The notes: a model not told the origin generated them from the letters alone. 64,000 bases of DNA from Brevibacterium sp. CCUG 69071 (GCF_021023135.1 NZ_PGFV01000001.1:744001-808000); one strand, 5' to 3'; shown: positions 27,582 through 36,872, numbered from the stretch's first letter. Program-made: numbers and translations.

Positions 27582-28381
27582 CTGAGAAGCCTGCTATGAC
27601 CGGGACACCCGCGACGACTCAGTCACCGGCGGTGACGAACTCCCCCGCGCTGCGGACCAAGCGGATCTCCGCCCAGGTGCGATTCGAGACGGTCTCCGTC
27701 CTCCGCAACGGCGAGCAGCTGCTGCTCTCCCTCATCCTGCCTCTGGGCATGCTCGTCTTCCTCGCGAAGACCCCGCTGCTCGATGCCCTCGGGGCCATCC
27801 CACACGGTGGGGACCCGCTGATCGTGGCGCTGCCGGGAGCGCTGAGCCTGTGCCTGGCCTCGACCGCGTTCACCGGCCAGGCAATCGCGACCGCCTTCGA
27901 CCGTCGCTACGGCGTGCTCAGACAGCTGGCGACGACGCCGCTGGGCACGAGCGGTCTGATTCTCGGCAAGCTGGGCGCGGTCATCGCCGTCATCATCATC
28001 CAATTCGCCCTCGCCTTCGCTATCGCCGCCGTGCTCGGCTTCACCGGGCCCGTCGACGTGCTCGCACTCGTCTGCGCCACGCTCCTGGGCACCGCCGCGC
28101 TGCTCTCCCTGGGTCTGCTCATGGCCGGCACCGTCCGCGCGGAGGCGACCCTGGCGGGAGCCAATCTCATCTGGGTGCTCATGGCCGGGGCGGGCGGCCT
28201 TGTCATCGCCCATCCAGGCGAATGGGGCACACTGGTCGGATACCTTCCGTCCGGCGCCCTGGGCGAGGCGATGCGCGCGGCTCTCGACGGGGCGGGCTTC
28301 GACGTCAAGGCAATGATCGTGCTCCTCTTATGGGGGCTGCTGGGAACGCTTGCCGCACGCAGGTGGTTCCGATTCGAATGA
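27578..28381 (+). CDS. ABC-2 type permease
   Basis: Membrane partner of the ATPase just upstream, overlapping it by four bases (ATGA). About six transmembrane helices follow a 30-residue Thr/Ala/Pro-rich cytoplasmic start. The protein ends WGLLGTLAARRWFRFE, as usual for this group. The substrate is unknown. Confidence 0.82.
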   Translation: MTEKPAMTGTPATTQSPAVTNSPALRTKRISAQVRFETVSVLRNGEQLLLSLILPLGMLVFLAKTPLLDALGAIPHGGDPLIVALPGALSLCLASTAFTGQAIATAFDRRYGVLRQLATTPLGTSGLILGKLGAVIAVIIIQFALAFAIAAVLGFTGPVDVLALVCATLLGTAALLSLGLLMAGTVRAEATLAGANLIWVLMAGAGGLVIAHPGEWGTLVGYLPSGALGEAMRAALDGAGFDVKAMIVLLLWGLLGTLAARRWFRFE

Positions 28382-28389
28382 GGAGAGAA

Positions 28390-29292
28390 GTGGTCACAAC
28401 CAGGATTCGCATCGCCGCATGGGCCATGCTCATCGCGCAGGGCGGAATCATCTTCACCGGCGGCATCGTCCGCCTCACCGGGTCCGGCCTCGGCTGCTCG
28501 GACTGGCCCAAATGCACCCCGGACTCGCTCGTGGCCACCCGCGAGATGGGCATCCACGGGGCCATCGAGTTCGGCAACCGCCTGCTCGCAGTGGCCTTGG
28601 CGATGCTCGGCGTGCTCATCCTCATCATGCTCTGGCGCGCCCGGAAGCGGCGCCCCGACCTGTTCTGGCTCAACCTCGGTCTGCTGGCGATCGTGCCCGT
28701 CCAGGCCGTGGTCGGCGGAATCACCGTCTGGACGAAGCTCAATCCCTGGGTCGTCGCCGGCCACTTCGTGCCCTCGGCCATCGCCGTCGGGGTCGCCGCC
28801 TACTTCGTCAGGCGCACCTATGACACCGGAGTCAGGCTCAAGACCAAGGCCCCGGCACCGCTGCCGGTGCTCGGCTGGATCATCCTCGCCCTGACCGCTG
28901 TCATCGTCCTCTTCGGAGTCCTCACCACCGGTGCCGGACCGCACTCGGGGTCGACGATCTCGACGCGCAACGGCTTGGACAACGTGTGGATCACCCGCGC
29001 CCATGCCTTCCCCGTCTGGCTGCTCGTCATCGTCACCGTCATCGGCCTGGTGCTCGCGTTCCGGCGCGGGCAGACCACCATGGTCCGCACCCTAACCGTG
29101 CTCCTCATCGTCGAACTCGCCCAAGGGCTCATCGGCTACGTCCAGTATTTCAACGGCGTTCCCGTCCCCCTGGTGGCCTTACACATGATCGGTCTCTCGG
29201 CTACCATTGCGGCAAGCGTTGCCGTCCTGGACAGCGCATATCCGAGGAGCACTCATCCCGACGCCGATAGTTCCGTGCCTGTGGTTTCCTGA
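28390..29292 (+). CDS. ctaA: heme A synthase (COX15/CtaA)
   Basis: Eight-helix membrane enzyme that oxidises heme o to heme a for cytochrome aa3 oxidase. FTGGIVRLTGSGLGCSDWP with its cysteine is the family signature; conserved histidines lie in IHGAIEFGNRL, VAGHFVPSA, RAHAFPVWL and LVALHMIGL. I chose the GTG at 28390, with AGGAG four bases before; the ATG at 28378 that overlaps the permease stop is an alternative adding four residues. The 3' end overlaps the VOC gene. Confidence 0.9.
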   Translation: MVTTRIRIAAWAMLIAQGGIIFTGGIVRLTGSGLGCSDWPKCTPDSLVATREMGIHGAIEFGNRLLAVALAMLGVLILIMLWRARKRRPDLFWLNLGLLAIVPVQAVVGGITVWTKLNPWVVAGHFVPSAIAVGVAAYFVRRTYDTGVRLKTKAPAPLPVLGWIILALTAVIVLFGVLTTGAGPHSGSTISTRNGLDNVWITRAHAFPVWLLVIVTVIGLVLAFRRGQTTMVRTLTVLLIVELAQGLIGYVQYFNGVPVPLVALHMIGLSATIAASVAVLDSAYPRSTHPDADSSVPVVS

Positions 29293-29719
29293 TCACGCCG
29301 AGGAGGCGATGGAGTTCTACTGCTCCGTCTTCCCGAACTCGCACATCGTCTCCATCGAACGCTACCCGGACGAGTCCCTCGATCCGCACTATGCGGGCAT
29401 GAGCGGGAAGGTCATCACGGGCGTCTTCTTCCTCGACGGAAATCGCTTCATCTGCCTCGACGGCGGTCCGGCCTTCACCTTCAACGAGGCGATCTCGATG
29501 ACCGTGGAATGCGCCGGGCAGGCCGAGATCGATCACTACTGGTCAGCACTGTCCGCGGTGCCCGAATCCGAGCAGTGCGGCTGGCTCAAGGACAGATACG
29601 GGGTGAGCTGGCAGATCGTGCCGGACAACCTCGGCGAACTGATGACCGGGGACGCTCAGGTCAAGGCGTTGATGGGAATGAAGAAGATCGTCATCGATGA
29701 CCTCGTCAATGCGCGCTGA
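29207..29719 (+). CDS. VOC/PhnB-like (3-dmu-9_3-mt) domain protein
   Basis: Small protein of the glyoxalase/PhnB superfamily: PCLWFPDHAEEAMEFYCSVF, then GVFFLDGNRFICLDGGPAF and the typical CGWLKDRYGVSWQIVP. The function of this subfamily is unknown. The start is unclear. The TTG at 29207 has no ribosome site and lies deep in ctaA. The protein family begins at IPTPIVPCLWF, whose first codon is ATC at 29255, and GAGGAG sits exactly five bases before that ATC. A rare ATC start is possible. Confidence 0.75.
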   Translation: MRQALPSWTAHIRGALIPTPIVPCLWFPDHAEEAMEFYCSVFPNSHIVSIERYPDESLDPHYAGMSGKVITGVFFLDGNRFICLDGGPAFTFNEAISMTVECAGQAEIDHYWSALSAVPESEQCGWLKDRYGVSWQIVPDNLGELMTGDAQVKALMGMKKIVIDDLVNAR

Positions 29720-29721
29720 GG

Positions 29722-29742
29722 CTCAGCGACAGCAGCGCTGAG
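29722..29742. terminator. hairpin between convergent VOC and ctaB genes
   Basis: CTCAGCG (29722-29728) pairs with CGCTGAG (29736-29742). More copies of GCGCTGAGGCTCA flank it, so alternative pairings exist. No U-tract. Confidence 0.4.
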
Positions 29743-29758
29743 ACTCAGGCGCTGAGGC

Positions 29759-30745
29759 TCACCAGATGCCGGGGATGAGCGTGTCGACGAAGGGGTCGAT
29801 CGCGACGGCGAGGAAGAGCAGCGAGAGATAGGTGATCGATCCGTGGAAGACCTTCATCGCCCGCAGCGAAGTGCCGTTGAGGCCCTTCTTCGCGCGTGAG
29901 ACCAGGGCGTAGCACGACCACAGGAACCAGGCGCCGGCGAGCACCGCGACGACGGTGTAGACGGGTCCCATCGGTGCGACCGGGATGAGCGCGAGCGAAC
30001 AGGCCACCATCGCCCAGGTGTAGAGGATCATCTGTCGGCCCACCGATGTCGGCGGGACCTTCGAAGGCAGCATAGGAACGTCGGCGGCGTCGTAGTCGGC
30101 TTTGTACTTGATCGCCAGGGGCCAGTAGTGCGGCGGGGTCCAGAAGAAGATGACGAGGAACAGGATGAGCGGTTCCCAGGACAGGCTCCCGGTCACGGCC
30201 GACCAGCCGATGAGGACGGGCATACATCCCGCGGCGCCGCCCCACACGATGTTCTGCGTGGTGCGTCGTTTGAGGATGAGCGTGTAGAAGACGGCGTAGA
30301 GGAGGATCGCGCAGGCGGTCAGGCCCGCCGCGACCCAGTTGGTGAATCCGCCGAGCCAGAAGATCGACCCGAGCCCGAGTGCGCAGGCGAAGATCAGTGC
30401 CGCACGGGGAGAGATCTCACCTGTGACGAGGGGACGGTCCTTCGTCCGATCCATCTTCGCATCGATGTCACGGTCGACATAGCAGTTGAACACCGAGGCG
30501 GACGCAGCCGCAGCGGCTCCGCCGATGAGGGTGTTGAGGACCAGCCAGAGGTTCGGCATGCCCTGCGCGGCGAGGAACATCACCGGGGCGGTGGTGACGA
30601 GCAGGAGCTCGATCACCCGGGGCTTCGTCAGCGCGATGTAGGCGCCGATCTTCGACCGTGTACGTGGGGAGTGGCTCTGTTCGTCGATGGTCCTCTGCAG
30701 AGGCCGTTCGCTCTGCGTGTCCGGGTTCTGACGAAGTTCACTCAC
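29759..30745 (-). CDS. ctaB: protoheme IX farnesyltransferase (heme O synthase)
   Basis: UbiA-type membrane prenyltransferase that adds the farnesyl tail to heme b. The aspartate motif is NCYVDRDIDAKMDRTKDRPL, with the second one in KADYDAADVPMLP. It starts ALTKPRVIELLLVTTAPVMF after a 30-residue cytoplasmic leader and has about nine helices. I chose the GTG at 30745; longer readings run into a low-quality stretch. ctaA and SURF1 in the same window serve the same oxidase. Confidence 0.9.
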   Translation of the reverse strand: MSELRQNPDTQSERPLQRTIDEQSHSPRTRSKIGAYIALTKPRVIELLLVTTAPVMFLAAQGMPNLWLVLNTLIGGAAAAASASVFNCYVDRDIDAKMDRTKDRPLVTGEISPRAALIFACALGLGSIFWLGGFTNWVAAGLTACAILLYAVFYTLILKRRTTQNIVWGGAAGCMPVLIGWSAVTGSLSWEPLILFLVIFFWTPPHYWPLAIKYKADYDAADVPMLPSKVPPTSVGRQMILYTWAMVACSLALIPVAPMGPVYTVVAVLAGAWFLWSCYALVSRAKKGLNGTSLRAMKVFHGSITYLSLLFLAVAIDPFVDTLIPGIW

Positions 30746-30821
30746 GGGTCCGATTCTACCCTCTGTCGAATTTTTTGCCAGTCGGCCCGACCTGTGTTGC
30801 CCACTCGGTCGCGACGGCCTC

Positions 30822-31394
30822 TCAGTCACGCTGATCTCGTCCGCTCTGCTCGCGGCCGCGCTGGCGGACGATGTTGACGATGAAGGCGATGGTCGCCGCG
30901 ATCGGTGCCAGCAGGACGGCCTGGACGACCACGGTGGAGACGAGGCCCAGCGCCGCCGTCGACGACTCGGAGGCGAGGACGGACAGATCCACACCGAGTC
31001 CGAGAACTCCGGCGACGAGGCTGTAGATGAGGGTCGTGAACCAGGCGAGGCCGCCGCGGCGAGCGGTGAGCATGACGATGAGGGAGGCGACGAAGGGAAG
31101 GACCAGCACCGCGGTGAAGGCGAGCCACCCCAGCAGTGCGGCCACGTCGACGGGGGCGCGCAGCGGCTGCCCCAGCGCCGAGGCGACGGCGATGGTGACG
31201 ATGGCGAACAGAACGGGGACGATGGGACCCGCAGCCAGCAGCCGGCGGCGTTCCCGGGATTCGGGAACCGAGGAAGCGGTGGCGATGCGGTGCGTCGGGC
31301 GGGAATCTGCCGCAGTCCGCGGCGCCAGCGTTGATCGGGATGGGGACAGAGACGATCGAGGTGAGGACAGAGACGTCCGGGTCGAATTCGTCAT
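30822..31394 (-). CDS. hypothetical membrane protein, four helices
   Basis: 190 residues with a Ser/Arg/Thr-rich N-terminal 55 residues and four hydrophobic segments (PIVPVLFAIVTIAVASALG, LLGWLAFTAVLVLPFVASLI, FTTLIYSLVAGVLGLGVDL and ALGLVSTVVVQAVLLAPIAA). No family recognised. The ATG at 31394 has GAGGGAG eight bases before it; a start at 31640 would overlap the tkt promoter and add poor sequence. It lies between ctaB (same strand) and divergent tkt. Confidence 0.6.
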   Translation of the reverse strand: MTNSTRTSLSSPRSSLSPSRSTLAPRTAADSRPTHRIATASSVPESRERRRLLAAGPIVPVLFAIVTIAVASALGQPLRAPVDVAALLGWLAFTAVLVLPFVASLIVMLTARRGGLAWFTTLIYSLVAGVLGLGVDLSVLASESSTAALGLVSTVVVQAVLLAPIAATIAFIVNIVRQRGREQSGRDQRD

Positions 31395-31458
31395 CGGCTG
31401 TGCTCCCTCGCCCACCGTGTTCCCTTCTGCTCGTCGACTGCGTGCAACCGCAGGGTCC

Positions 31459-31478
31459 GATCTGGTCTGATCTGGTCT
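31459..31478. repeat. direct repeat GATCTGGTCT, two units
   Basis: GATCTGGTCT occurs twice in tandem between the divergent membrane-protein gene and tkt. It could be a regulator site for tkt; nothing else supports it. Confidence 0.35.
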
Positions 31479-31593
31479 GCCGCGACCACACTCTACCCCG
31501 AGGTCCGCCCGATGTCTCGGAGAGCGCGAGGGCGACCCGGCGCGGTAGAGTTTGAGTGCACGCTCGCAGCCGAACGAAGGATCGCTCGAAGAC

Positions 31594-33675
31594 ATGAACT
31601 CCCTGTCCTGGACAGAACTCGACAATCGCGCCGTCGACATCGCCCGCCTCCTCGCCGCAGACGCGGTCCAGAAGGCAGGGAACGGGCACCCCGGAACCGC
31701 GATGAGTCTGGCGCCGATCGCCCACTATCTCTACCAGCACGGGCTCACCCATGACCCCTCCGATCCCAGCTGGGTCGGTCGCGACCGCTTCGTCCTCTCC
31801 TGCGGCCACAGTTCCCTGACTCAGTACGTTCAGCTCTACCTCGCCGGCTTCGGACTCGAACTCGACGATCTTGAGGCCCTGCGCACCTGGGGCTCCCTGA
31901 CCCCGGGCCACCCCGAGGTCGGCCACACCGCCGGCGTCGAGATCACCACCGGTCCGCTGGGCTCGGGCCTCGCCTCGGCGGTGGGCATGGCCATGGCCTC
32001 CCGTCGCGAACGCGGTCTCTTCGACCCCGCAGCCGCCCCCGGGGCCTCCCCGTTCGACCACTCGATCATCGTGCTCGCCTCCGACGGCGACCTCGAGGAG
32101 GGTGTGTCCGGCGAGGCCTCGTCCCTGGCCGGCACCCAGGAGCTGTCCAATCTGCTCGTGATCTGGGATGACAACAAGATCTCCATCGAAGACGACACCG
32201 CGATCGCCTTCGGTGAGGACACTGCGGCCCGCTACGCCGCCTACGGCTGGCACGTCCAGCACGTCGACTTCACCGCCGGAGGAGAGTACAAAGAGGACAT
32301 CGAGGCCTTCCACGCCGCGGTCGAGGCCGCCCGCAAGGATTCCCGCCCCTCCTTCATCCGACTCTCGACGATCATCGCCTGGCCGGCTCCGAACGCCCAG
32401 AACACCGGCGGCTCGCATGGTTCGGCCCTCGGCGACGAGGAGATCCGGGCGACCAAGGAGGTCCTCGGCTTCGATCCCGAGGAGACCTTCGCCGTCGCCC
32501 CCGAGGTCCTCGAACACACCCGAGCCGTGCGTGAGCGCGGCCGCGCCGCGCACCTCGAATGGGACAAGGCCTTCGCCGCGTGGCGTGAGGCCAACCCGGA
32601 CAACGCGGCCCTGTTCGACCGCCTCTCGAAGGGTCAGCTGCCGGAGAACCTCGACTCCGCCTTCCCCGTCTTCGAGGCCAGCGAGAAGGGCATCGCCACT
32701 CGCGCCGCCTCGGGGCAGGTCCTCAACGCCATCGCCGAGACGATGCCGGAGCTCTGGGGCGGCTCGGCCGACCTCGCAGGCTCGAACAACACCCTGATCA
32801 AGGGCGAGCCCAGCTTCCTGCCGGCACACCGGTCGACCGGGGCCTTCTCCGGCAACGAATACGGACGCAACATCCACTTCGGCGTGCGTGAGTTCTCGGC
32901 CGGACTCATCGGCAACGGCATCGCCCTCCACGGCGGCACCCGCCCCTACACGGGCACCTTCCTCGTCTTCAGCGACTACCAGCGCCCGGCCGTCCGCCTG
33001 GCGGCTCTGCAGGAGGTGCCGAACATCTTCGTGTGGACGCATGACTCGATCGGTCTCGGCGAGGACGGCCCGACCCACCAGCCCATCGAGCATCTTTCGG
33101 CGCTGCGCGCGATCCCCGGCCTCGATGTGGTCCGTCCCGCCGATGCCAATGAGACCGCCGTGGCCTGGCGCAAGATCCTCCAGCGCGGCGACGGCCCCAG
33201 CGGCCTCGTCCTCACCCGTCAGGCGGTGCCGGTCCTCGACCGGGAGAAGTACGCTCCCGCCGCCGAGGCCGAACGCGGCGGCTATGTGCTCACCGACACC
33301 GGTGACGAACCCGAGGTCGCCATCCTCGCCAGCGGCTCCGAGGTCGCCATCGCCCTGGCCGCCGCCGAGGAGCTCCACGCCTCCGGGACCGCCGCCCGGG
33401 TCATCTCCATGCCATGCCAGGAATGGTTCGACGCCCAGGACGAGGACTACCGTCGCACCGTGCTCCCCCGATCCCTCAAGGCCCGGGTGAGCATCGAGGC
33501 GGCCTCCGCCATGAGCTGGCACAAATACCTCGGCGATGCGGGCCGGGCCGTGTCCATCGAGCACTTCGGCGCCTCCGCCGACTACGCGACCCTGTACGAG
33601 AAGTTCGGCATCACCTCGGCGGCCGTCGTCACCGCCGCCGAGGATTCGATCGCCGCGGCGAAGGAGAACGCATGA
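31594..33675 (+). CDS. tkt: transketolase
   Basis: Thiamine-diphosphate enzyme of the non-oxidative pentose phosphate pathway. N-terminal KAGNGHPGTAMSLAPIAHYL carries the conserved GHPG; the ThDP/metal motif is SDGDLEEGVSGEA and the pyrimidine-binding part FSDYQRPAVRLAAL and HDSIGLGEDGPTHQPIEHL. About 693 residues from the ATG at 31594, full length. An upstream TTG at 31552 would add 14 residues. A TAGAGT hexamer at 31545-31550 may be its -10. It overlaps tal by four bases. Confidence 0.93.
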   Translation: MNSLSWTELDNRAVDIARLLAADAVQKAGNGHPGTAMSLAPIAHYLYQHGLTHDPSDPSWVGRDRFVLSCGHSSLTQYVQLYLAGFGLELDDLEALRTWGSLTPGHPEVGHTAGVEITTGPLGSGLASAVGMAMASRRERGLFDPAAAPGASPFDHSIIVLASDGDLEEGVSGEASSLAGTQELSNLLVIWDDNKISIEDDTAIAFGEDTAARYAAYGWHVQHVDFTAGGEYKEDIEAFHAAVEAARKDSRPSFIRLSTIIAWPAPNAQNTGGSHGSALGDEEIRATKEVLGFDPEETFAVAPEVLEHTRAVRERGRAAHLEWDKAFAAWREANPDNAALFDRLSKGQLPENLDSAFPVFEASEKGIATRAASGQVLNAIAETMPELWGGSADLAGSNNTLIKGEPSFLPAHRSTGAFSGNEYGRNIHFGVREFSAGLIGNGIALHGGTRPYTGTFLVFSDYQRPAVRLAALQEVPNIFVWTHDSIGLGEDGPTHQPIEHLSALRAIPGLDVVRPADANETAVAWRKILQRGDGPSGLVLTRQAVPVLDREKYAPAAEAERGGYVLTDTGDEPEVAILASGSEVAIALAAAEELHASGTAARVISMPCQEWFDAQDEDYRRTVLPRSLKARVSIEAASAMSWHKYLGDAGRAVSIEHFGASADYATLYEKFGITSAAVVTAAEDSIAAAKENA

Positions 33676-34775
33676 GCACCAATCTGGAACGGCTGAGTTC
33701 GCACGGGGTCTCGATCTGGCTCGATGACCTCTCCCGCACCCGCCTGAAGTCCGGGGACCTCGCCCGGCTCATCGCGGAATCGCAGGTCACCGGGGTGACG
33801 ACGAACCCGACGATCTTCGCCAATGCGATCGCCGGAGCCGACAGCTACGATGCTGCGGTCGCCGAACTCGCCGGACAGGGCGTCGAGGTCGATGAGGCCA
33901 TCGAGTTCCTGACCACCACGGACGTGGCGGAGGCCGCTCGGCTCTTCCGCCCGATCTTCGATGCCACCGACGGCGACGACGGACGCGTGTCCATCGAGGT
34001 CGCTCCCCCGCTGGCCCATGATGCCGAGGGCACCGTGGCCTCGGCCAAGGCGCTGTGGGAGCGCGTCGGCGAACCGAACACGATGATCAAGATCCCGGCC
34101 ACCGAGGCGGGCCTGCGAGCCATCTCGGAGACCATCGGCGCCGGTATCAGCGTCAACGTCACCCTCGTGTTCTCGCTGACTCGCTACCGTCACGTCGTCG
34201 AGGCGTTCCTGCAGGGGCTGGAGAAGGCCCGCGCCGCCGGACACGATCTGTCGACGATCCGGTCCGTGGCCTCGGTGTTCGTCTCCCGCGTCGACTCCGA
34301 GATCGATGCCCGACTCGACGCACTCGACGATCCCGCTGCCGCCGGGCTCAAGGGCCGGGCCGGCATCGCGAACTGTGTGCTCGCCCACGAGATCCATTCG
34401 CAGCTCTTCACCTCGGAGCGCTTCCGGGTCCTCGAACTCGCCGGCGCCCGGCCGCAGCGGCTGCTGTGGGCCTCGACCGGTGTGAAGAACCCCGACTACG
34501 CGGACACCATGTACGTGTCCGGTCTCGTCGCCGAGAACACGGTCAACACGATGCCCGAGCCGACGCTCGAGGCCTTCGCCGACCACGGTGAGGTCACCGG
34601 AGAGATCACGGCCTCCGACTACCGCGCCGCGGACGAGGTCTTCGACTCCCTGGCCCGACTCGGCATCGACTACGCGGAGGTGATGACCGTGCTCGAACAG
34701 CAGGGTCTGGAGAAGTTCGATGTCAGCTGGACCGAGCTCCAGGGCACGATCCGCACGGCGCTGGGTCGAGCATGA
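33672..34775 (+). CDS. tal: transaldolase
   Basis: Transfers dihydroxyacetone units between sugar phosphates. GVTTNPTIFANAI opens the barrel and the Schiff-base lysine is in TMIKIPATEAGL. SVNVTLVFSLTRY and LLWASTGVKNPDY are family motifs. 367 residues, the usual actinobacterial size. ATG at 33672 with AAGGAGA just before, overlapping tkt; its stop overlaps pgi by four bases. Confidence 0.93.
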   Translation: MSTNLERLSSHGVSIWLDDLSRTRLKSGDLARLIAESQVTGVTTNPTIFANAIAGADSYDAAVAELAGQGVEVDEAIEFLTTTDVAEAARLFRPIFDATDGDDGRVSIEVAPPLAHDAEGTVASAKALWERVGEPNTMIKIPATEAGLRAISETIGAGISVNVTLVFSLTRYRHVVEAFLQGLEKARAAGHDLSTIRSVASVFVSRVDSEIDARLDALDDPAAAGLKGRAGIANCVLAHEIHSQLFTSERFRVLELAGARPQRLLWASTGVKNPDYADTMYVSGLVAENTVNTMPEPTLEAFADHGEVTGEITASDYRAADEVFDSLARLGIDYAEVMTVLEQQGLEKFDVSWTELQGTIRTALGRA

Positions 34776-36397
34776 GACTCCAGCTCAGAGTTCCCGTCGA
34801 CGAGGAGTTCGACGCCGAGCTCACTCGGCTGATCTCGGCGCGTGTGGCCGGCCGGATCACGGACAAGGACGCCGGGGTGTTCGACGATGCCGAGGGTGTC
34901 GCCTCCCGGTTAGGGTGGGTGGACCTGCCCGCCCATGCGGCCGAGCTGTGTGATGAGATCGAGTCCCTGCGACAGCGTCTGAGCGAGCAGGGTCTGCGGT
35001 CGATCAGCCTGACCGGAATGGGCGGCTCCTCCTTGGCGCCCGAGGTGATGGCCGGTACCGCCGGTGTCCGCCTCGAGGTCGTGGATTCGACCGACCCGAA
35101 CCAGGTCGCCGAGGCGATCGGCACCGACCTGTCCCACACCGTTCTCGTCGTCGCCTCGAAATCGGGGACCACTGTCGAGACCGATGCGATCAGACGGGCC
35201 TTCTCCTCGGCGTTCGAGGCTCTCGGCATCGATCCGGGGTCACGGATGATCGCGATCACGGACCCGGGCACCGAGCTCGATGCGCTCGCGAACGAACAGG
35301 GCTTCCTCGCCACCTTCCGCGCCGATCCGACTGTAGGCGGTCGCTTCAGTGCGCTCTCGCCCTTCGGCCTGGTCCCGGCCGGACTCGCCGGTGTCGATGT
35401 GCGTGGCATCGTCGCAGCGGCGGCCTCAGCCGTTGCCGAGTTCGCCGCGGACTCCGCGGACAACCCGGTCCTGCGCTTCGGCACCTGGCTGGGCATCGGA
35501 CATGCGCGGGCGACCGAGAAGCTCGTACTCGCTGAGACCTCACCGGCACTGACTGGGCTCTCCCCCTGGGTCGAGCAGCTCGTCGCCGAGTCTCTCGGCA
35601 AGGACGGGCAAGGTATCCTGCCGGTCGTCGTCGACGGAACCGGCGATGTCGGCTTCTCCGATGCCCGGGCCGATGCTCTGCTAAGTGTGCTCGGTACCGC
35701 AGACGAGGGCCTCGGTGCCCCCTCCGGATTCGAGGCCGTCGTCGATGGCAGCCTCGGCGAGCTGTTCATGTTCTGGGAGTACGCCACGGCGATCGCCGGC
35801 TACAGCATCGGGGTCAACCCGTTCGATCAGCCGGACGTCGAGTCCGCGAAGGCCAATGCCAAGCAGGTGCTGGCACGACCGGCCGACGGAGACGAACAGC
35901 CTCCGGCGTTCCGGGAGGGCCAGGTGCAGGTCTTCGGCTCCGGTGAGGGTGTTCAGACCCTGAAGGAGGCTCTCGAAGAGCTCTTCGCCACGGTCGACGA
36001 ATACGGTTATGTCGGGATCCAGGCCTATCTCGACAGGATCGCCGATGCGGCGGCGGAGGGGCTGCGCGCCCTGGTGTCCACGCATGCCGGCGTGCAGACC
36101 ACCTTCGGCTTCGGACCGAGGTACCTGCATTCGACGGGCCAATACCACAAGGGCGGCCACCCGAACGGGGTGTTCCTCCAGATCACGGCCGAACCCCGGA
36201 CGGATCTGCTGGTGCCGGGCCGCTCCTACGGGTTCACGGAGCTCCAGCGGGCACAGGCGGCCGGGGATGCCGCCGCACTGGCCGAGAGGAATCGCCCGGT
36301 GCTCCGCCTCCACCTGCTCGATCGGACCCTCGGCCTCCAGCAGGTGCGCGAAGCCCTCGGCACGATCTCGCCCCAGCACCACTTCGGCGTGGACTGA
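34772..36397 (+). CDS. pgi: glucose-6-phosphate isomerase
   Basis: Interconverts glucose 6-phosphate and fructose 6-phosphate. Two SIS domains are present: LTGMGGSSLAPEVMAGT and VVASKSGTTVETDAIRRAF bind phosphate, and the catalytic glutamate lies near WEYATAIAGYSIGVNPFDQ. The late histidine is in HSTGQYHKGGHPNGVFLQI. At 541 residues it belongs to the longer Pgi type found after tal in actinobacteria. Its last codons merge into the 17-bp repeat array that follows. Confidence 0.9.
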   Translation: MRLQLRVPVDEEFDAELTRLISARVAGRITDKDAGVFDDAEGVASRLGWVDLPAHAAELCDEIESLRQRLSEQGLRSISLTGMGGSSLAPEVMAGTAGVRLEVVDSTDPNQVAEAIGTDLSHTVLVVASKSGTTVETDAIRRAFSSAFEALGIDPGSRMIAITDPGTELDALANEQGFLATFRADPTVGGRFSALSPFGLVPAGLAGVDVRGIVAAAASAVAEFAADSADNPVLRFGTWLGIGHARATEKLVLAETSPALTGLSPWVEQLVAESLGKDGQGILPVVVDGTGDVGFSDARADALLSVLGTADEGLGAPSGFEAVVDGSLGELFMFWEYATAIAGYSIGVNPFDQPDVESAKANAKQVLARPADGDEQPPAFREGQVQVFGSGEGVQTLKEALEELFATVDEYGYVGIQAYLDRIADAAAEGLRALVSTHAGVQTTFGFGPRYLHSTGQYHKGGHPNGVFLQITAEPRTDLLVPGRSYGFTELQRAQAAGDAAALAERNRPVLRLHLLDRTLGLQQVREALGTISPQHHFGVD

Positions 36398-36499
36398 GGA
36401 CTGCTCGGGGCTCAGGACTGCTCGGGGCTGAGGACTGCTGTGGACTGAGGGCTGCTCGGGGCTGAGGACTGCTGTGGACTGAGCGCTGCTCGGACCTGA
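36398..36499 (+). repeat. 17-bp tandem repeat array, six units
   Basis: Six consecutive 17-base units of the form GGACTGCTCGGGGCTGA or GGACTGCTGTGGACTGA follow the pgi stop directly. The last nine bases of pgi (GTGGACTGA) are the end of such a unit, so the array seems to have grown out of the gene's 3' end. Each unit carries TGA or TCA. No function is evident. Confidence 0.9.
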
Positions 36500-36520
36500 A
36501 AACAGCTCAGGAGACGCGCG

Positions 36521-36560
36521 GCAGGAAGGGCCCCGACCATTCGGTCGAGGCCCTTCCTGC
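36521..36560. terminator. strong bidirectional hairpin between pgi and secG
   Basis: GCAGGAAGGGCC (36521-36532) pairs perfectly with GGCCCTTCCTGC (36549-36560), with an inner GACC/GGTC pair. It lies between convergent operons and should stop transcription from both sides. Confidence 0.8.
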
Positions 36561-36582
36561 TGCGCGGGTGCTCGGGGTGTGA

Positions 36583-36828
36583 TCAGCCGTTGAAGCGGGT
36601 GATGAGTCCGAGCAGGATGATGCTGGCCGCCCACACGATCGCCATCAGCGTGGTGAAGCGGTTGAGGTTGCGCTCGGCCACGCCGGACGAGCCGAGCGAC
36701 GATGACATTCCGCCGCCGAACATGTCCGACATGCCTCCGCCCTTGCCCTTGTGCATGAGGATCAGCAGGGTGAGGAAGATGCTCGTGAGCACGAGCAGCG
36801 CAATGAGTATGATGTTGAGGATTTCCAC
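36583..36828 (-). CDS. secG: preprotein translocase subunit SecG
   Basis: Small membrane subunit of the Sec translocon. Two helices (IILIALLVLTSIFLTLLILM and FTTLMAIVWAASIILLGLI) flank the conserved HKGKGGGMSDMFGGG loop. 81 residues, full length. Commonly follows tpiA in actinobacteria, as here. Confidence 0.93.
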   Translation of the reverse strand: MEILNIILIALLVLTSIFLTLLILMHKGKGGGMSDMFGGGMSSSLGSSGVAERNLNRFTTLMAIVWAASIILLGLITRFNG

Positions 36829-36872
36829 GTCGGTAACAGCCTCTGTATTCGTCAGGTGATTTGCAGTTCAGT

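Noticed and set aside
30826-33564. 912-codon open frame opposite tkt
   Set aside because: It is the antisense of transketolase. High GC codon bias keeps the complementary frame open, and its sequence (Gly/Glu/Val-rich) matches no protein pattern.
36398-36499. CRISPR array at the pgi end
   Set aside because: The 17-bp units are directly adjacent with no spacers, so it is a simple tandem repeat.
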